64,000 bases of DNA from Acidaminobacterium chupaoyuni (GCA_047936785.1 CP176394.1), one strand, 5' to 3'; counted from the first letter of the stretch, positions 1-8,727 are shown. Numbers and translations: made by a program. Notes: generated from the sequence alone by a model not told the origin.

Positions 1-17
1 CTAAAAGATCAGAGCGA

Positions 18-62
18 ATCCCCTTCGGCGGCATGATTGATGCGCCGGAGGGGATTTTTTTT
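18..62 (+). terminator. Rho-independent terminator of a gene left of the window
   Basis: A 12-13 bp GC-rich stem (arms about 18-30 and 43-54) with a 12-base loop is followed by a run of eight T. It closes a transcription unit whose coding part lies outside the window. Confidence 0.85.
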
Positions 63-165
63 GCAAAAAACAGAAAAACGGCATTAAATTGACTGAAACG
101 GCGTGAAATCAGTGGAAAACAAGAAATTCTCCATACAAAATATCGGTTTTTTGGATGATGTGCTG

Positions 166-194
166 TTTACACCCGCCGCCCGCAGTGATAGAAT
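166..194 (+). promoter_or_regulatory. Sigma-A promoter for the PII-like/antiporter pair
   Basis: TTTACA (166-171), a 17-base spacer and TAGAAT (189-194), about 80 bases ahead of the first gene. Both boxes match the vegetative consensus at five of six positions or nearly so. Confidence 0.65.
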
Positions 195-274
195 GAAAAA
201 TAAAAGACGGCCAAAAAACGCCGCCGACAAAGTAATTTGTGTGAAATTGCAGGAGAGAAAGGGATGTATGCTGT

Positions 275-613
275 ATGAAACTAATGGTTTTAATTCTCAA
301 CAGAGTGGAATTATTGGATGACCTGTTGGAAAAATTCATGAAAGAGGGCATCAGCGGCGCCACGATTTTGCAAAGCCGCGGCATGGCCCACCAGCTTTTC
401 AGCAACGCTTCGGAAGACCCGGGCTTTTTGGGTTCCTTAAAGGCGCTGTTAGACCCCGAGCGCGAAGAAAACCTCACTATCCTCACCGTTGTGAAGGATG
501 AAATGGTGGCCCACGCAGTGGAAGTGATCGAAGATGTGGTCGGCGATTTGAAACGGCCCGATACGGGCATTGTCTTCACTGTGCCGGTAGATTTTATGAA
601 GGGAATTCAATAA
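275..613 (+). CDS. PII-like small signalling protein
   Basis: A 112-residue protein of the size and strand pattern of the PII/CutA-like ferredoxin fold: an N-terminal beta strand (LMVLILNR), a helix with paired Leu/Glu, and a C-terminal strand (GIVFTVPVDFMKG) typical of 'P-II family nitrogen regulator' relatives. It lacks the long T-loop of GlnB, so it is more likely a nucleotide- or ion-sensing regulator than a nitrogen PII protein. The stop lies two bases before the next start, so it is co-transcribed with the antiporter and may regulate it, as small PII-like proteins do for some anion and cation transporters. The ATG at 275 is the first in frame; an AAAGGG sequence lies 11 bases upstream. 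Confidence 0.7.
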   Translation: MKLMVLILNRVELLDDLLEKFMKEGISGATILQSRGMAHQLFSNASEDPGFLGSLKALLDPEREENLTILTVVKDEMVAHAVEVIEDVVGDLKRPDTGIVFTVPVDFMKGIQ

Positions 614-615
614 CT

Positions 616-1794
616 GTGAAACTGAGTATACTTTTTTATCTGGGCTTGCTTTTGCTGGCAGGCCTTTTTGGCGGGCGCATGGTGAAACATGTGAAGCTGC
701 CCAATGTAACGGGATATCTGCTGGCCGGGCTGCTGCTGGGGCCTTATGTTTTCAAGGTGCTCAAGGCGGATATGCTGCCGCAGCTGGATCTGATCTCTGA
801 AATGGCGCTGGGCTTCATCGCATTTACCATCGGCGCCGAATTTAAAGCGAGCTATTTTAAAAAAATGGGCGCAATGCCTGTGGTGATCGCCATTTGCGAA
901 GGCCTGGGCGCGATGCTGGTGGTGACCCTCAGCCTGCTGGCCGCCGGCCAGCCCCTGTCGTTTGCGCTGATGCTGGGCGCGATCTCCACCGCAACGGCCC
1001 CTGCGGCGACGATCATGGTCATCAAGCAATATAAGGCCCGCGGGCCGCTGACTTCCACGCTGCTCAGCGTGGTGGCGCTGGATGATGCCGTGGCGCTGAT
1101 TTCCTTCGGCTTTGCGGTGGCGGTTTCGAAAAACCTGGAAGGCGCCGGCGGCTCGGTGATGAAAGCCATCTTACAGCCCTTTGGGGATGTGGCGCTGGCC
1201 TTGATTCTGGGCGTCGTGTTCGGTTTTGCGTTCATGGTTCCGCTGCGCTATTTCAAAAAACAATCCAACCGCCTTTGCATCACCACGGCGTTTGTGTTCC
1301 TTGCGGCTTCTATTTCGGAAGCACTGGGCGCTTCTTCCCTGCTGACCTGCATGGTCATGGGCGCAACTCTTATTAATATGAGCAACAGCGCCACAGAGAT
1401 CATGTCGATCGCCGATATGGTCACGCCGCCGGTCTATATGCTGTTCTTTGTCATATCCGGCGCGGAACTGAACCTTTCCGTGCTGCCTTCGGTTGGTCTG
1501 GCGGGCATTATTTATGTGATCGCCCGTGTGGCCGGCAAATGGGGCGGCGCCATGTTTGGCGCAGCCGTGATGAAGGCCGAAAAAAACATCAAAAAATATC
1601 TTGGCCCCACTTTGATCCCGCAGGCGGGCGTCGCCATCGGCCTGACTCTGGTGGCCCAAAGCGTTGTGCCCGAATATGCGGCGGCCATCCGCGCCATCGT
1701 GCTTTGCGGAACGCTGATCTATGAAATCATCGGGCCGATGGTTTCGAAGGTCTGCCTTGTCAAAGCCGGTGAGATCGAACAGGAAAATTTATAA
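616..1794 (+). CDS. Cation/proton antiporter (CPA2, KefB/NapA-like)
   Basis: A 392-residue, strongly hydrophobic protein with about 12 membrane segments, of the sodium/proton exchanger superfamily. The N-terminal segment ends in a loop reading HVKLPNVTGYLLAGLLLGP, the hallmark of CPA2 exchangers, and ALDDAVALISF (near residue 155) holds the conserved aspartate pair expected in the ion path. There is no C-terminal TrkA-N or TrkA-C domain, so nucleotide gating must come from another protein, possibly the PII-like partner just upstream. Translation starts at GTG 616 with GAAGGG upstream. Likely role: sodium or potassium exchange for protons across the cell membrane; the ion cannot be read from sequence. 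Confidence 0.8.
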   Translation: MKLSILFYLGLLLLAGLFGGRMVKHVKLPNVTGYLLAGLLLGPYVFKVLKADMLPQLDLISEMALGFIAFTIGAEFKASYFKKMGAMPVVIAICEGLGAMLVVTLSLLAAGQPLSFALMLGAISTATAPAATIMVIKQYKARGPLTSTLLSVVALDDAVALISFGFAVAVSKNLEGAGGSVMKAILQPFGDVALALILGVVFGFAFMVPLRYFKKQSNRLCITTAFVFLAASISEALGASSLLTCMVMGATLINMSNSATEIMSIADMVTPPVYMLFFVISGAELNLSVLPSVGLAGIIYVIARVAGKWGGAMFGAAVMKAEKNIKKYLGPTLIPQAGVAIGLTLVAQSVVPEYAAAIRAIVLCGTLIYEIIGPMVSKVCLVKAGEIEQENL

Positions 1795-1807
1795 AGCCTT
1801 TTTCAGA

Positions 1808-1847
1808 AATCGCCTGCCGAAGAAATTCTTCGGCAGGCGATTTTTTA
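1808..1847 (+). terminator. Terminator after the antiporter
   Basis: A near-perfect 15 bp stem (ATCGCCTGCCGAAGA and its complement) with a short loop, followed by TTTTTT. Confidence 0.9.
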
Positions 1848-2268
1848 TTGCCCGAAAAAAGGAACATTACAAAAAGAAAACAGAAAATTACAAAATGTTG
1901 ATTTATGATTTTTACAGTTACGAAAAAGTAACGAATTGAATGACGAACTGTTACAAAGGGGCTTTTTGGCAGAATTGACAGATTTGAATGAATATTCACA
2001 AAAGAAACCGGAAATAATGAGAAATATCAAGCATATAATACAATACAACCGCAAATAAAATGGAAGCAAAGGGAAAATTTAACGCCAAAACAAGGGGATG
2101 AAGCACGGGGCAAATAAAAAAAGGTTGCAAAACAGTGTCAAATCGGTTACAATATATCCAGTTCCGAAAACACCGAAAGAATACAAAACGGAAAACGGGC
2201 TAAAGACAGCCTGATAAATGATCCCAAACGGCAGCGCCGGGCGGGATGTTTAAAGGGGGATTCTTCTT
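1848..2268 (+). other. AT-rich intergenic region upstream of the G5/3D protein
   Basis: About 420 bases with no convincing gene on either strand. The first 270 bases are AT-rich and featureless to me. The last part contains a good promoter and a leader of about 110 bases. I looked for a c-di-AMP (ydaO-type) riboswitch, which often precedes cell-wall-active genes, and did not find its conserved core. Confidence 0.5.
2125..2153 (+). promoter_or_regulatory. Sigma-A promoter for the G5/3D protein
   Basis: TTGCAA, exactly 17 bases, TACAAT. The predicted start near 2160 gives a leader of about 110 bases. Confidence 0.75.
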
Positions 2269-3252
2269 ATGAATCAAACAAAACACAATGGTCGCCTGGC
2301 GCCGCTTTGCGCAATGCTGACCGCAACATTTTTATTACTGACCCTGATGCTGACTTCAGTGAATACGGTGGCCGTTTATGACGGCAGCGACATGAAGCTG
2401 GTCAATACGCTTTCTTCCAAACCCGCCGATGCGGTGGCTTTGGCGGGCATCGAGCTTTCGGCAAAAGACGAAATGGTGGTTACCGATGATTTGAGCGACG
2501 GGCTGGGCAAGATCCAGATCAACCGCGCCTTTCCTGTTTCCATCACCGCAGACGGCAGCACCATGATGCTGCAGACCACCGGCGACACCGTGGCCAACAT
2601 TTTGGCCGAAGCGGGCATCACCCTTTCCGAAACCGATATGGTTTCGCCTGCGGCGGATGCCATGGTGCGCAGCGGCAGCGATATCACCGTGCGCCGCATC
2701 ACGATCATCAACGAAAAGGTTGCTTCGGAAATTCCTTTCGAAACCGTGAAAAGCAACACCAACGAACTGAAAAAAGGCACCAGCCGCGTGGTTACAGCGG
2801 GCCAGAACGGCCAGAAGGTCACCACCTATCGCGTGGAATATCACGATGGCGTCGAAGCTTCGAGAACAGAGGTTTCTTCTGAAGTAACGGCACAGCCTGT
2901 TAATGAAGTTGTGCAAATCGGCACAGGCGGTGTTGTAAGTTACAACGGAAACGAGTATAGTTATAGCAGAGTGCTGAACATGCGCGCCACCGCTTATACC
3001 ACCGAGGGCAAATCGTGGAAGAGAACGGCCTCGGGAACCACCGCAAGAGTGGGCGCCGTGGCGGTGGATAGAAATGTGATTCCTTTGGGCAGCAAGCTGC
3101 TCATCCGCGGTTCCAACGGCGGATGGTATTATGGCGTTGCCGTGGCCGAAGACACCGGCGTGAAGGGCAACACCATCGACCTTTTTTATAACACCTATCG
3201 CGAATGCGTCAATTTCGGTGTGCGCGGCGCGACAGTTTATGTGCTCGATTAA
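2269..3252 (+). CDS. G5 and 3D domain cell-wall protein (YabE-like)
   Basis: A 327-residue secreted or membrane-anchored protein. Residues about 10-36 form a signal or anchor helix. DUF348 repeats follow (around 40-140), then a G5 domain (about 143-223, with the usual threonine-rich strands) and a C-terminal 3D domain (about 238-327). The 3D domain keeps the aspartates that name it (AVDRNVIPLG, AEDTG, NTIDLF), the active-site set of MltA/Rpf-like muralytic enzymes. The family remodels peptidoglycan outside the membrane. In Bacillus the homologue yabE sits ahead of rnmV and ksgA; here it sits directly ahead of rsmA and no rnmV is present. An AAGGGGGA ribosome binding site supports the start. 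Confidence 0.85.
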   Translation: MNQTKHNGRLAPLCAMLTATFLLLTLMLTSVNTVAVYDGSDMKLVNTLSSKPADAVALAGIELSAKDEMVVTDDLSDGLGKIQINRAFPVSITADGSTMMLQTTGDTVANILAEAGITLSETDMVSPAADAMVRSGSDITVRRITIINEKVASEIPFETVKSNTNELKKGTSRVVTAGQNGQKVTTYRVEYHDGVEASRTEVSSEVTAQPVNEVVQIGTGGVVSYNGNEYSYSRVLNMRATAYTTEGKSWKRTASGTTARVGAVAVDRNVIPLGSKLLIRGSNGGWYYGVAVAEDTGVKGNTIDLFYNTYRECVNFGVRGATVYVLD

Positions 3253-3263
3253 AAACAGAATGG

Positions 3264-4136
3264 GTGATCGATCTGAAGCTATGTGATATCGGCGTGATCC
3301 GGGAGATCCTTTCGCGCCACGGTTTTCATTTTTCAAAAAGTCTGGGGCAGAATTTCCTTTGCGCCCCGCATGTGCCGGTGGCCATCGCAGAAGGCGCGGG
3401 CATTGAAGAAGAAACCAATGTGTTGGAGGTAGGGCCGGGAATCGGCACTTTGACACAGGAGCTTTGCAAAAGAGCAAAAAAGGTGGTTTGCGTGGAACTC
3501 GACCACCGCCTGCCCGCGGTGTTAGCTGAAACGCTGGCAGAGTTTAATAATGTAAAAGTGATAGAGGGCGATATCTTAAAAACAGATCTTCGCGCTTTAT
3601 GTGATAAAGAATTTAGCGCAGGCAAAATCGTTGCCTGCGCTAATTTGCCGTATTATATCACCACCCCCGCCATCACGGCGTTGGTGGATTCACGGTGTTT
3701 TGATGCGGTGACAGTGATGGTTCAAAAAGAGGTCGCCCGGCGCATCTGCTCAAAACCGGGCAGCAGCGAATATGGCGCGTTCACCGTTTATGTGCAGTAT
3801 CACGCCCAGGCCAAAATCATTCTGGATGTTCCGGCGGGATGCTTCATCCCCGCGCCCAAAGTGGATTCGGCCGTGGTGAGGCTAGATTTGAGAAAAGAGC
3901 CTCCCGCCTTCGTGGAAGACGAAGAAATGTTCTTCCGTGTGGTGAAGGCGGCCTTTGCCCAGCGGCGCAAAACTTTGCTTAATTGTCTGCGCCAGGGCTT
4001 TTCACAGCTTTCGCGTGAACAGCTTTGCCAGTGCCTTTTGCAAAGCGGTCTGGCCGAGAATGTGCGCGGCGAATGCCTGGGGCTAGAGGAATTTGCGGCT
4101 TTGGCCAAAAATATTGCTGAAATTTCGGGGAAATAG
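3264..4136 (+). CDS. rsmA: 16S rRNA dimethyladenosine transferase RsmA (KsgA)
   Basis: Transfers four methyl groups from S-adenosylmethionine to two adjacent adenosines near the 3' end of 16S rRNA during late 30S assembly. The 290-residue form starts at GTG 3264, 11 bases after the preceding stop; the frame is open further upstream, but that stretch overlaps the 3D domain gene and is not conserved-looking. Visible motifs are FSKSLGQNFL (substrate entry), VLEVGPGIGTLTQEL (SAM-binding motif I) and NLPYYITTPAI (the NLPY catalytic motif IV). The C-terminal part (PKVDSAVVRL, FAQRRKTLLNCL) is diagnostic. Length fits the family. It is probably co-transcribed with the cell-wall gene. Confidence 0.95.
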   Translation: MIDLKLCDIGVIREILSRHGFHFSKSLGQNFLCAPHVPVAIAEGAGIEEETNVLEVGPGIGTLTQELCKRAKKVVCVELDHRLPAVLAETLAEFNNVKVIEGDILKTDLRALCDKEFSAGKIVACANLPYYITTPAITALVDSRCFDAVTVMVQKEVARRICSKPGSSEYGAFTVYVQYHAQAKIILDVPAGCFIPAPKVDSAVVRLDLRKEPPAFVEDEEMFFRVVKAAFAQRRKTLLNCLRQGFSQLSREQLCQCLLQSGLAENVRGECLGLEEFAALAKNIAEISGK

Positions 4137-4180
4137 CAGAACAACTAAAAATAAAGCTTATCTTATGGAATAAATGACAA

Positions 4181-4209
4181 TTGATAAAAACATCCTTCGG
4201 TCGTATGAT
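4181..4209 (+). promoter_or_regulatory. Sigma-A promoter for pckG
   Basis: TTGATA, 17 bases, TATGAT. The leader of about 95 bases to the pckG start is AT-rich with no obvious fold. Confidence 0.75.
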
Positions 4210-4310
4210 AAAAGATAGAAGATAACATTCGGCACAATGTATAAAAACTTGGGGGAAAATTGTGCAAAGTGTTATTTTTTTATCACAGTCTATGAGGGAG
4301 GCTATTTGTT

Positions 4311-6098
4311 ATGCCATTAACAGCAAACAAAAAGGTGTTGAAATTCGTTGAGGATTCTGCCGCGCTGACACAGCCCGATCGCATTGTCTGGATCGACGGA
4401 AGCGAAGAGCAGATGAACGCTTTGAGGGAAGAAGCGGTTCGCACCGGCGAAATGATTCGCCTGAACGAAGAAAAATTACCGGGATGTTATTATCATAGAA
4501 CACGGGTCAACGATGTGGCGCGCGTGGAAAACCGCACCTTCATCTGCTGCCGTGAAGAAAAGAACGCCGGCCCCACCAACCACTGGATGGAGCCGCAGGA
4601 AGCTTATAAAATGGCTTCGGATATCGTTCGCGGCAAAATGAAGGGGCGCACGATGTATGTGATCCCCTATTCCATGGGGCCCGTGGGTTCCAAATTTTCA
4701 AAAATCGGCATCGAACTGACCGATTCGATTTATGTGGTGCTCAACATGAACATCATGACCCGCGTGGGTAAAAATGTTCTGGATGTATTGGGCGACAGCG
4801 AAGATGTTGTGTGCGGCCTTCACGCCATGTGCGATGTGGAAGAAGAAAACCGTTATATCCTGCAATTCCCCGAAGATAACGCGATCTGGTCTTGCAACTC
4901 GGCTTATGGCGGCAATGTGCTTCAGGGCAAAAAATGCTTCGCTTTGCGCATTGCTTCTTATCAGGGCAAAAACGAAGGCTGGATGGCGGAACATATGTTG
5001 ATCTTAGGGGTGGAAAACCCCCAGGGCGAAACGAAATACATTGCGGCCGCGTTCCCTTCGGCTTGCGGCAAAACCAACCTTGCCATGCTGATCCCGCCCG
5101 AAGTTTATCGCAAAAAGGGCTATAAAGTGTGGTGTGTGGGCGATGATATCGCGTGGATCCGCGTGGGCAAAGACGGCCGTCTGTGGGCCATCAACCCCGA
5201 AGCGGGCTTCTTTGGCGTGGCCCCCGGCACCAATGTCAAATCGAACCCCAACGCGCTGAAAAGCACACAGCGCGACACCATTTTCACCAATGTGGCTTAT
5301 AACCCCACCGATAACACCGTGTGGTGGGAAGGCCTTGATAAAAACCCGCCGGAAGGCCTGATCGAATGGAAGGGCAGCGTTTGGGATCGCAGCAGCGGCG
5401 AAAAAGCAGCCCACCCCAATTCCCGTTTCACGGCGCCGGCCAGAAACTGCCCCTGCATTTCAAAGCATTGGGAAGATGCCGAAGGCGTGCCGCTTTCCGC
5501 CATTATTTTCGGCGGCAGAAGAGCCAAAACAGCGCCGCTGGTTTATGAATCGAGAGATTGGGATCATGGCGTGTTTGTGGGCTCGGTGATGGCTTCTGAA
5601 ACAACGGCCGCCGCCGCGGGCGCCGTGGGCGTTGTTCGCCGCGACCCGATGGCCATGCTGCCGTTCTGCGGATATCATATGGGCGATTATTTTGCCCACT
5701 GGATCGACATGGGCAAAAAAGTGGCAAAGCAGCCGAAAATTTTCAATGTGAACTGGTTCCGCCTGGATGAAGACGGGCACTTCATGTGGCCCGGTTTCGG
5801 CGATAATTTCCGTGTGCTGGAATGGATCTTAAAGCGCTGCGACGGCGAAGTGGGCGCGCAGGAAACCGCCATCGGCTATGTGCCCAACGCGGAAGACATC
5901 AATTTGGACGAGCTGGATTATCAGATCACCGAAACACGCAAGTTCGATCGTGACGCGCTGCGCGAGATCTTATCGGTGGAAAAAGAATATTGGCGCGAAG
6001 ACTGCAAATCGATCCATGAATTTTATGATAAATTGGGCGATCGTTTGCCCGAGGAACTGAAAAAATCTTTGGAAACACTGGAAAACAACATTAAATAG
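4311..6098 (+). CDS. pckG: Phosphoenolpyruvate carboxykinase (GTP)
   Basis: Interconverts oxaloacetate plus GTP with PEP, CO2 and GDP in the cytosol. The 595-residue length and motifs are those of the GTP-dependent class, not the ATP class. FPSACGKTNLAM (around residues 247-258) is the kinase-1a P-loop with its reactive cysteine, followed by the metal-binding GDDIAW. NCPCISKHWEDAEGVPLSAIIFGGRR and the tail CGYHMGDYF are also family signatures. In a fermenting anaerobe the enzyme may run in either direction, linking PEP and C4 acids. It has its own promoter and terminator, so it is monocistronic. The start ATG follows GAGGGAGG at good spacing. Confidence 0.97.
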   Translation: MPLTANKKVLKFVEDSAALTQPDRIVWIDGSEEQMNALREEAVRTGEMIRLNEEKLPGCYYHRTRVNDVARVENRTFICCREEKNAGPTNHWMEPQEAYKMASDIVRGKMKGRTMYVIPYSMGPVGSKFSKIGIELTDSIYVVLNMNIMTRVGKNVLDVLGDSEDVVCGLHAMCDVEEENRYILQFPEDNAIWSCNSAYGGNVLQGKKCFALRIASYQGKNEGWMAEHMLILGVENPQGETKYIAAAFPSACGKTNLAMLIPPEVYRKKGYKVWCVGDDIAWIRVGKDGRLWAINPEAGFFGVAPGTNVKSNPNALKSTQRDTIFTNVAYNPTDNTVWWEGLDKNPPEGLIEWKGSVWDRSSGEKAAHPNSRFTAPARNCPCISKHWEDAEGVPLSAIIFGGRRAKTAPLVYESRDWDHGVFVGSVMASETTAAAAGAVGVVRRDPMAMLPFCGYHMGDYFAHWIDMGKKVAKQPKIFNVNWFRLDEDGHFMWPGFGDNFRVLEWILKRCDGEVGAQETAIGYVPNAEDINLDELDYQITETRKFDRDALREILSVEKEYWREDCKSIHEFYDKLGDRLPEELKKSLETLENNIK

Positions 6099-6108
6099 CT
6101 TTACAATA

Positions 6109-6147
6109 GATTCCGGCAGGAAAAGAAACCTGCCGGAATCTTATTTT
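6109..6147 (+). terminator. Terminator of pckG
   Basis: A perfect 12 bp stem (GATTCCGGCAGG and complement), 8-base loop, then TTATTTTATT. Confidence 0.9.
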
Positions 6148-6163
6148 ATTGTGGGGAAGAAAC

Positions 6164-6442
6164 ATGAAATATTTTGCGTGGTATTTGCTCGCTATCAATT
6201 TTCTGGCGTGGGCGCTTTGCGGAATCGACAAATGGAAGGCCCGCCGCGGAAGCTGGCGCATCCCGGAAAAAACGCTGCTGCTCAGCGCGGCTGCGGGCGG
6301 AAGTATCGGCTTTTTGATCGGCATGAAAATCTTTCATCACAAGACAAAACATAAAAAATTCACCCTTGGCGTTCCGGCCATCCTGCTGGTGCAGTTATGC
6401 GCGGCCGCGGCAGTGATCTATTATTTTTATGGGAAACAGTAG
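6164..6442 (+). CDS. DUF1294 small membrane protein
   Basis: A 92-residue protein with an N-terminal membrane helix, the DUF1294 signature (LCGIDKWKARRGSWRIPEKTLL), a second hydrophobic stretch (AAAGGSIGFLIGM), the KTKHKKF turn and a C-terminal helix. The family has no settled function. I chose ATG 6164, since a GGGGAAG sequence lies just upstream; an in-frame TTG at 6149 overlaps the pckG terminator. It may be read by leakage through that terminator, as no separate promoter is obvious. Confidence 0.8.
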   Translation: MKYFAWYLLAINFLAWALCGIDKWKARRGSWRIPEKTLLLSAAAGGSIGFLIGMKIFHHKTKHKKFTLGVPAILLVQLCAAAAVIYYFYGKQ

Positions 6443-6477
6443 GGCACTGCGCTGAAAAACGCAAAGGGCAGGCGCTG

Positions 6478-6550
6478 AAAAACGGCGTTTTGCCGCCGGT
6501 GAGAAAACACGGCGCGATGGAAGCGAAAAACGGCATTTTGCCGTCCAAAC
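6478..6550 (+). repeat. Two copies of a short AAAAACGGC(A/G)TTTTGCCG hairpin unit
   Basis: In the stretch between DUF1294 and the metallophosphoesterase gene, AAAAACGGCGTTTTGCCG (about 6479-6496) and AAAAACGGCATTTTGCCG (about 6526-6543) each form a small CGGC/GCCG hairpin. The frame across this stretch is open and joined to the next gene, but the encoded residues look like noise (lysine- and glycine-rich) and lack a start signal. The unit resembles part of the structured leader near 16.95 kb. Confidence 0.5.
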
Positions 6551-6591
6551 AGAGCGAAAAAGCTTTTGGGGCGGCGTTCACGAAAAATTTT

Positions 6592-6622
6592 CAGGAGCGG
6601 CAGAAACTGCTCCTGTTTTTTA
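6592..6622 (+). terminator. Terminator before the metallophosphoesterase gene
   Basis: CAGGAGC and GCTCCTG arms around a 10-base loop with a possible inner CAG/CTG pairing, then TTTTTTATTTC. Confidence 0.7.
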
Positions 6623-6651
6623 TTTCTTTTGGCGGCGGAAGTTGTTATAAT
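6623..6651 (+). promoter_or_regulatory. Possible promoter of the metallophosphoesterase gene
   Basis: A consensus TATAAT at 6646-6651 lies about 50 bases ahead of the start codon, but the -35 position only offers a weak T-rich hexamer. Judged on the -10 box alone. Confidence 0.35.
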
Positions 6652-6699
6652 AAGAGCAGCAGCAAAAGAACTGCGCAGAACAAGAAAACGGAGGAGACC

Positions 6700-7497
6700 A
6701 TGGTCAAAAAACTTTTGCGTGGCATCTTTTGCATTCTTCTATTGACGGCGGCAGGGGCTTGTTATGCCCGATGGTGCGAGCCGCGCTGGGTGGAAGTGAA
6801 GCATGTCACTTTGAAAGGCGCTTTCGAAAAGGAATATACCGTTGCGGCCTTTGGAGATACCCATATTGGGTTTTATGAAAATGAGCAGCAATTTCAAAAA
6901 GTCATCGACACCGTGAACAAAGAAAAACCTGACGCCGTTTTGTTTCTGGGCGATCTGTTTGATGAATATAACAGCTATACCGGCGATATCCAAACCGTAA
7001 TCCGCGACCTCTCACAGCTGGAAGCGGGAACAAAACTGGCGGTGATGGGCAACCACGATGTGGGCGGCGGCGCCGAATCGGTTTATCAGAAAATGATGAA
7101 AGAGGCCGGGTTTTCTGTGCTGCGCAATCAAGCCGTGGAAGACGGGCAGATCAATTTTATCGGCGCCGAGGATTCGATGTTTTATCACCCTGAAACCGCG
7201 CAGCTTTTGCGCGATGACCGCTATAACCTGGTGATCTCGCATGAGCCGGATTACGCCAAGCAGGCGGGAAAATTCGGTTTGCTGGTGGCGGGGCATACCC
7301 ACGGCGGCCAGATCGCCCTGCCGTTTTACGGCGCGCTGGTGAAAGTGCCGGGCGGCAAAACCTATACCGCCGGCCTTTATGAAACAGAGAACGGCAAAGT
7401 TTATGTGAACCGCGGAATCGGAACGACCCATTGGCCTTTGCGATTTTTTGCAAGACCTGAGATAACCATTTTTCATTTTTTGCCTGCCGATGCATAA
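6700..7497 (+). CDS. Membrane-anchored metallophosphoesterase (YkuE-like)
   Basis: A 265-residue calcineurin-type phosphoesterase with an N-terminal membrane anchor or signal (LLRGIFCILLLTAAGACYA). Dimetal motifs in order are GDTHIG, GDLFDE, GNHD, a histidine in VISHEPDY, and GHTHGGQ, the complete set. Close relatives (YkuE/YaeI group) act outside or at the membrane, in some species on UDP-diacylglucosamine-like lipids; the substrate is not readable here. The start ATG 6700 has GGAGGAG six bases upstream; the longer frame running back to 6397 lacks such a site and overlaps the previous gene. Confidence 0.85.
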   Translation: MVKKLLRGIFCILLLTAAGACYARWCEPRWVEVKHVTLKGAFEKEYTVAAFGDTHIGFYENEQQFQKVIDTVNKEKPDAVLFLGDLFDEYNSYTGDIQTVIRDLSQLEAGTKLAVMGNHDVGGGAESVYQKMMKEAGFSVLRNQAVEDGQINFIGAEDSMFYHPETAQLLRDDRYNLVISHEPDYAKQAGKFGLLVAGHTHGGQIALPFYGALVKVPGGKTYTAGLYETENGKVYVNRGIGTTHWPLRFFARPEITIFHFLPADA

Positions 7498-7536
7498 AAA
7501 TAAAGCAATGGAAGCATCAACAGGAAACGGGAGGAT

Positions 7537-8727
7537 ATGAAAATGCAAAATTTTGAGTTTTACTGCCCCACCAAGGTGGTTTTTGGAAAAGAAACACAAA
7601 GCGCATGCGGAAGATTGGTAAAAGAATTCGGCGGCAAAAAAGTCCTGCTGCATTATGGCTCGGCAAGCGCCGAAAAATCGGGCCTTTTAGAGCAGATCAG
7701 AGCCTCGCTGCGCGAAGCGGAGATCCCCTTCATTGAATTGGGCGGTGTGGTTCCCAACCCGCGCCTGAGCCTTGTTCACCGCGGCATTGAACTGGCATTG
7801 CGCGAGCAGGCAGACTTTTTGCTGGCGGTGGGCGGCGGCAGCGTGATCGATTCGGCCAAAGCCATTGCCGTGGGCGCGTTTCACCGGGGCGAAGAAGTGT
7901 GGGATTTTTACAGCGGCAAAAAAACACCGCGCGGTGCGCTGCCGCTGGGATGTGTGCTCACCATTGCCGCCGCCGGCAGCGAAACCAGCCAATCCAGTGT
8001 GATCACCAATGAAGAAACCGGCGAAAAGCGCGGCATGAACACCGATCTTTACCGCCCGCGTTTTGCGGTGATGAACCCCGAGCTCACTTACACGCTGCCC
8101 GCTTATCAAACGGCGGCAGGCGTTGTGGATATTATGATGCACACCATGGAGCGCTATTTCACCCCTGCGCAGGGCAACGACCTGACAGATGAGATCGCCG
8201 AAGATATCATTCACAGCGCGGTGAAATATGGCCCCAGAGCGCTGGATTATCCGAACGATTATGAAGCGAGAAGCGAACTGATGTGGGCGGGCAGCCTTTC
8301 CCATAACACTCTGACAGGGCTGGGCAGGCCTTCTGATTTTTCGGTGCATCAGCTGGGGCATGAGCTTTCGGCAAAATTCGACGCCACCCATGGCGCCACC
8401 CTTTCGGCCCTGTGGGGCAGCTGGGCGCGGGCGGTCTATCACACCGATCTGACCCGCTTTGCGCGGTTTGCCCGCAAAGGGTGGAATATCAACACGGCGG
8501 ATTTTGAACAGGCGGCCGAAAGCGCCATTGCCACCACCGAAGATTTCTTCCACACCATGCGGATGCCCGCGTCGATCCCCGAACTTTTGGGCCGCCAGCT
8601 CAGCGAAGAAGAACTGGTGCAGCTGGCCGACCGATGCAGCCGCGGAGGAACCCGCAAAATCGGCGTCTTCTGCCCGATGGATCGGGAAGGAATGCTCAAA
8701 ATTTATCGGGAAGCAAATACGATTTGA
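7537..8727 (+). CDS. Iron-containing alcohol dehydrogenase (butanol dehydrogenase-like)
   Basis: A 396-residue NAD(P)H-dependent group III alcohol dehydrogenase, reducing an aldehyde to an alcohol during fermentation. The nucleotide-binding loop GGGSVIDSAKAIAVGA (around 97-112) and the metal ligands in VVDIMMHTMERYF, FSVHQLGHELSAKFDATHGATLS are present. N-terminal NFEFYCPTKVVFG is the usual opening of the YqhD/BdhA branch. GGGAGG precedes the start. No partner gene shows the physiological aldehyde; butyraldehyde or acetaldehyde are guesses from the family. Confidence 0.9.
   Translation: MKMQNFEFYCPTKVVFGKETQSACGRLVKEFGGKKVLLHYGSASAEKSGLLEQIRASLREAEIPFIELGGVVPNPRLSLVHRGIELALREQADFLLAVGGGSVIDSAKAIAVGAFHRGEEVWDFYSGKKTPRGALPLGCVLTIAAAGSETSQSSVITNEETGEKRGMNTDLYRPRFAVMNPELTYTLPAYQTAAGVVDIMMHTMERYFTPAQGNDLTDEIAEDIIHSAVKYGPRALDYPNDYEARSELMWAGSLSHNTLTGLGRPSDFSVHQLGHELSAKFDATHGATLSALWGSWARAVYHTDLTRFARFARKGWNINTADFEQAAESAIATTEDFFHTMRMPASIPELLGRQLSEEELVQLADRCSRGGTRKIGVFCPMDREGMLKIYREANTI

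Noticed and set aside
103..321. A 72-codon open frame near the left edge
   Set aside because: Overlaps a good promoter and the start of the PII-like gene; no family features.
6397..6699. N-terminal extension of the metallophosphoesterase
   Set aside because: No ribosome site, includes a terminator and repeated hairpins, and precedes a normal signal/anchor sequence starting at 6700.
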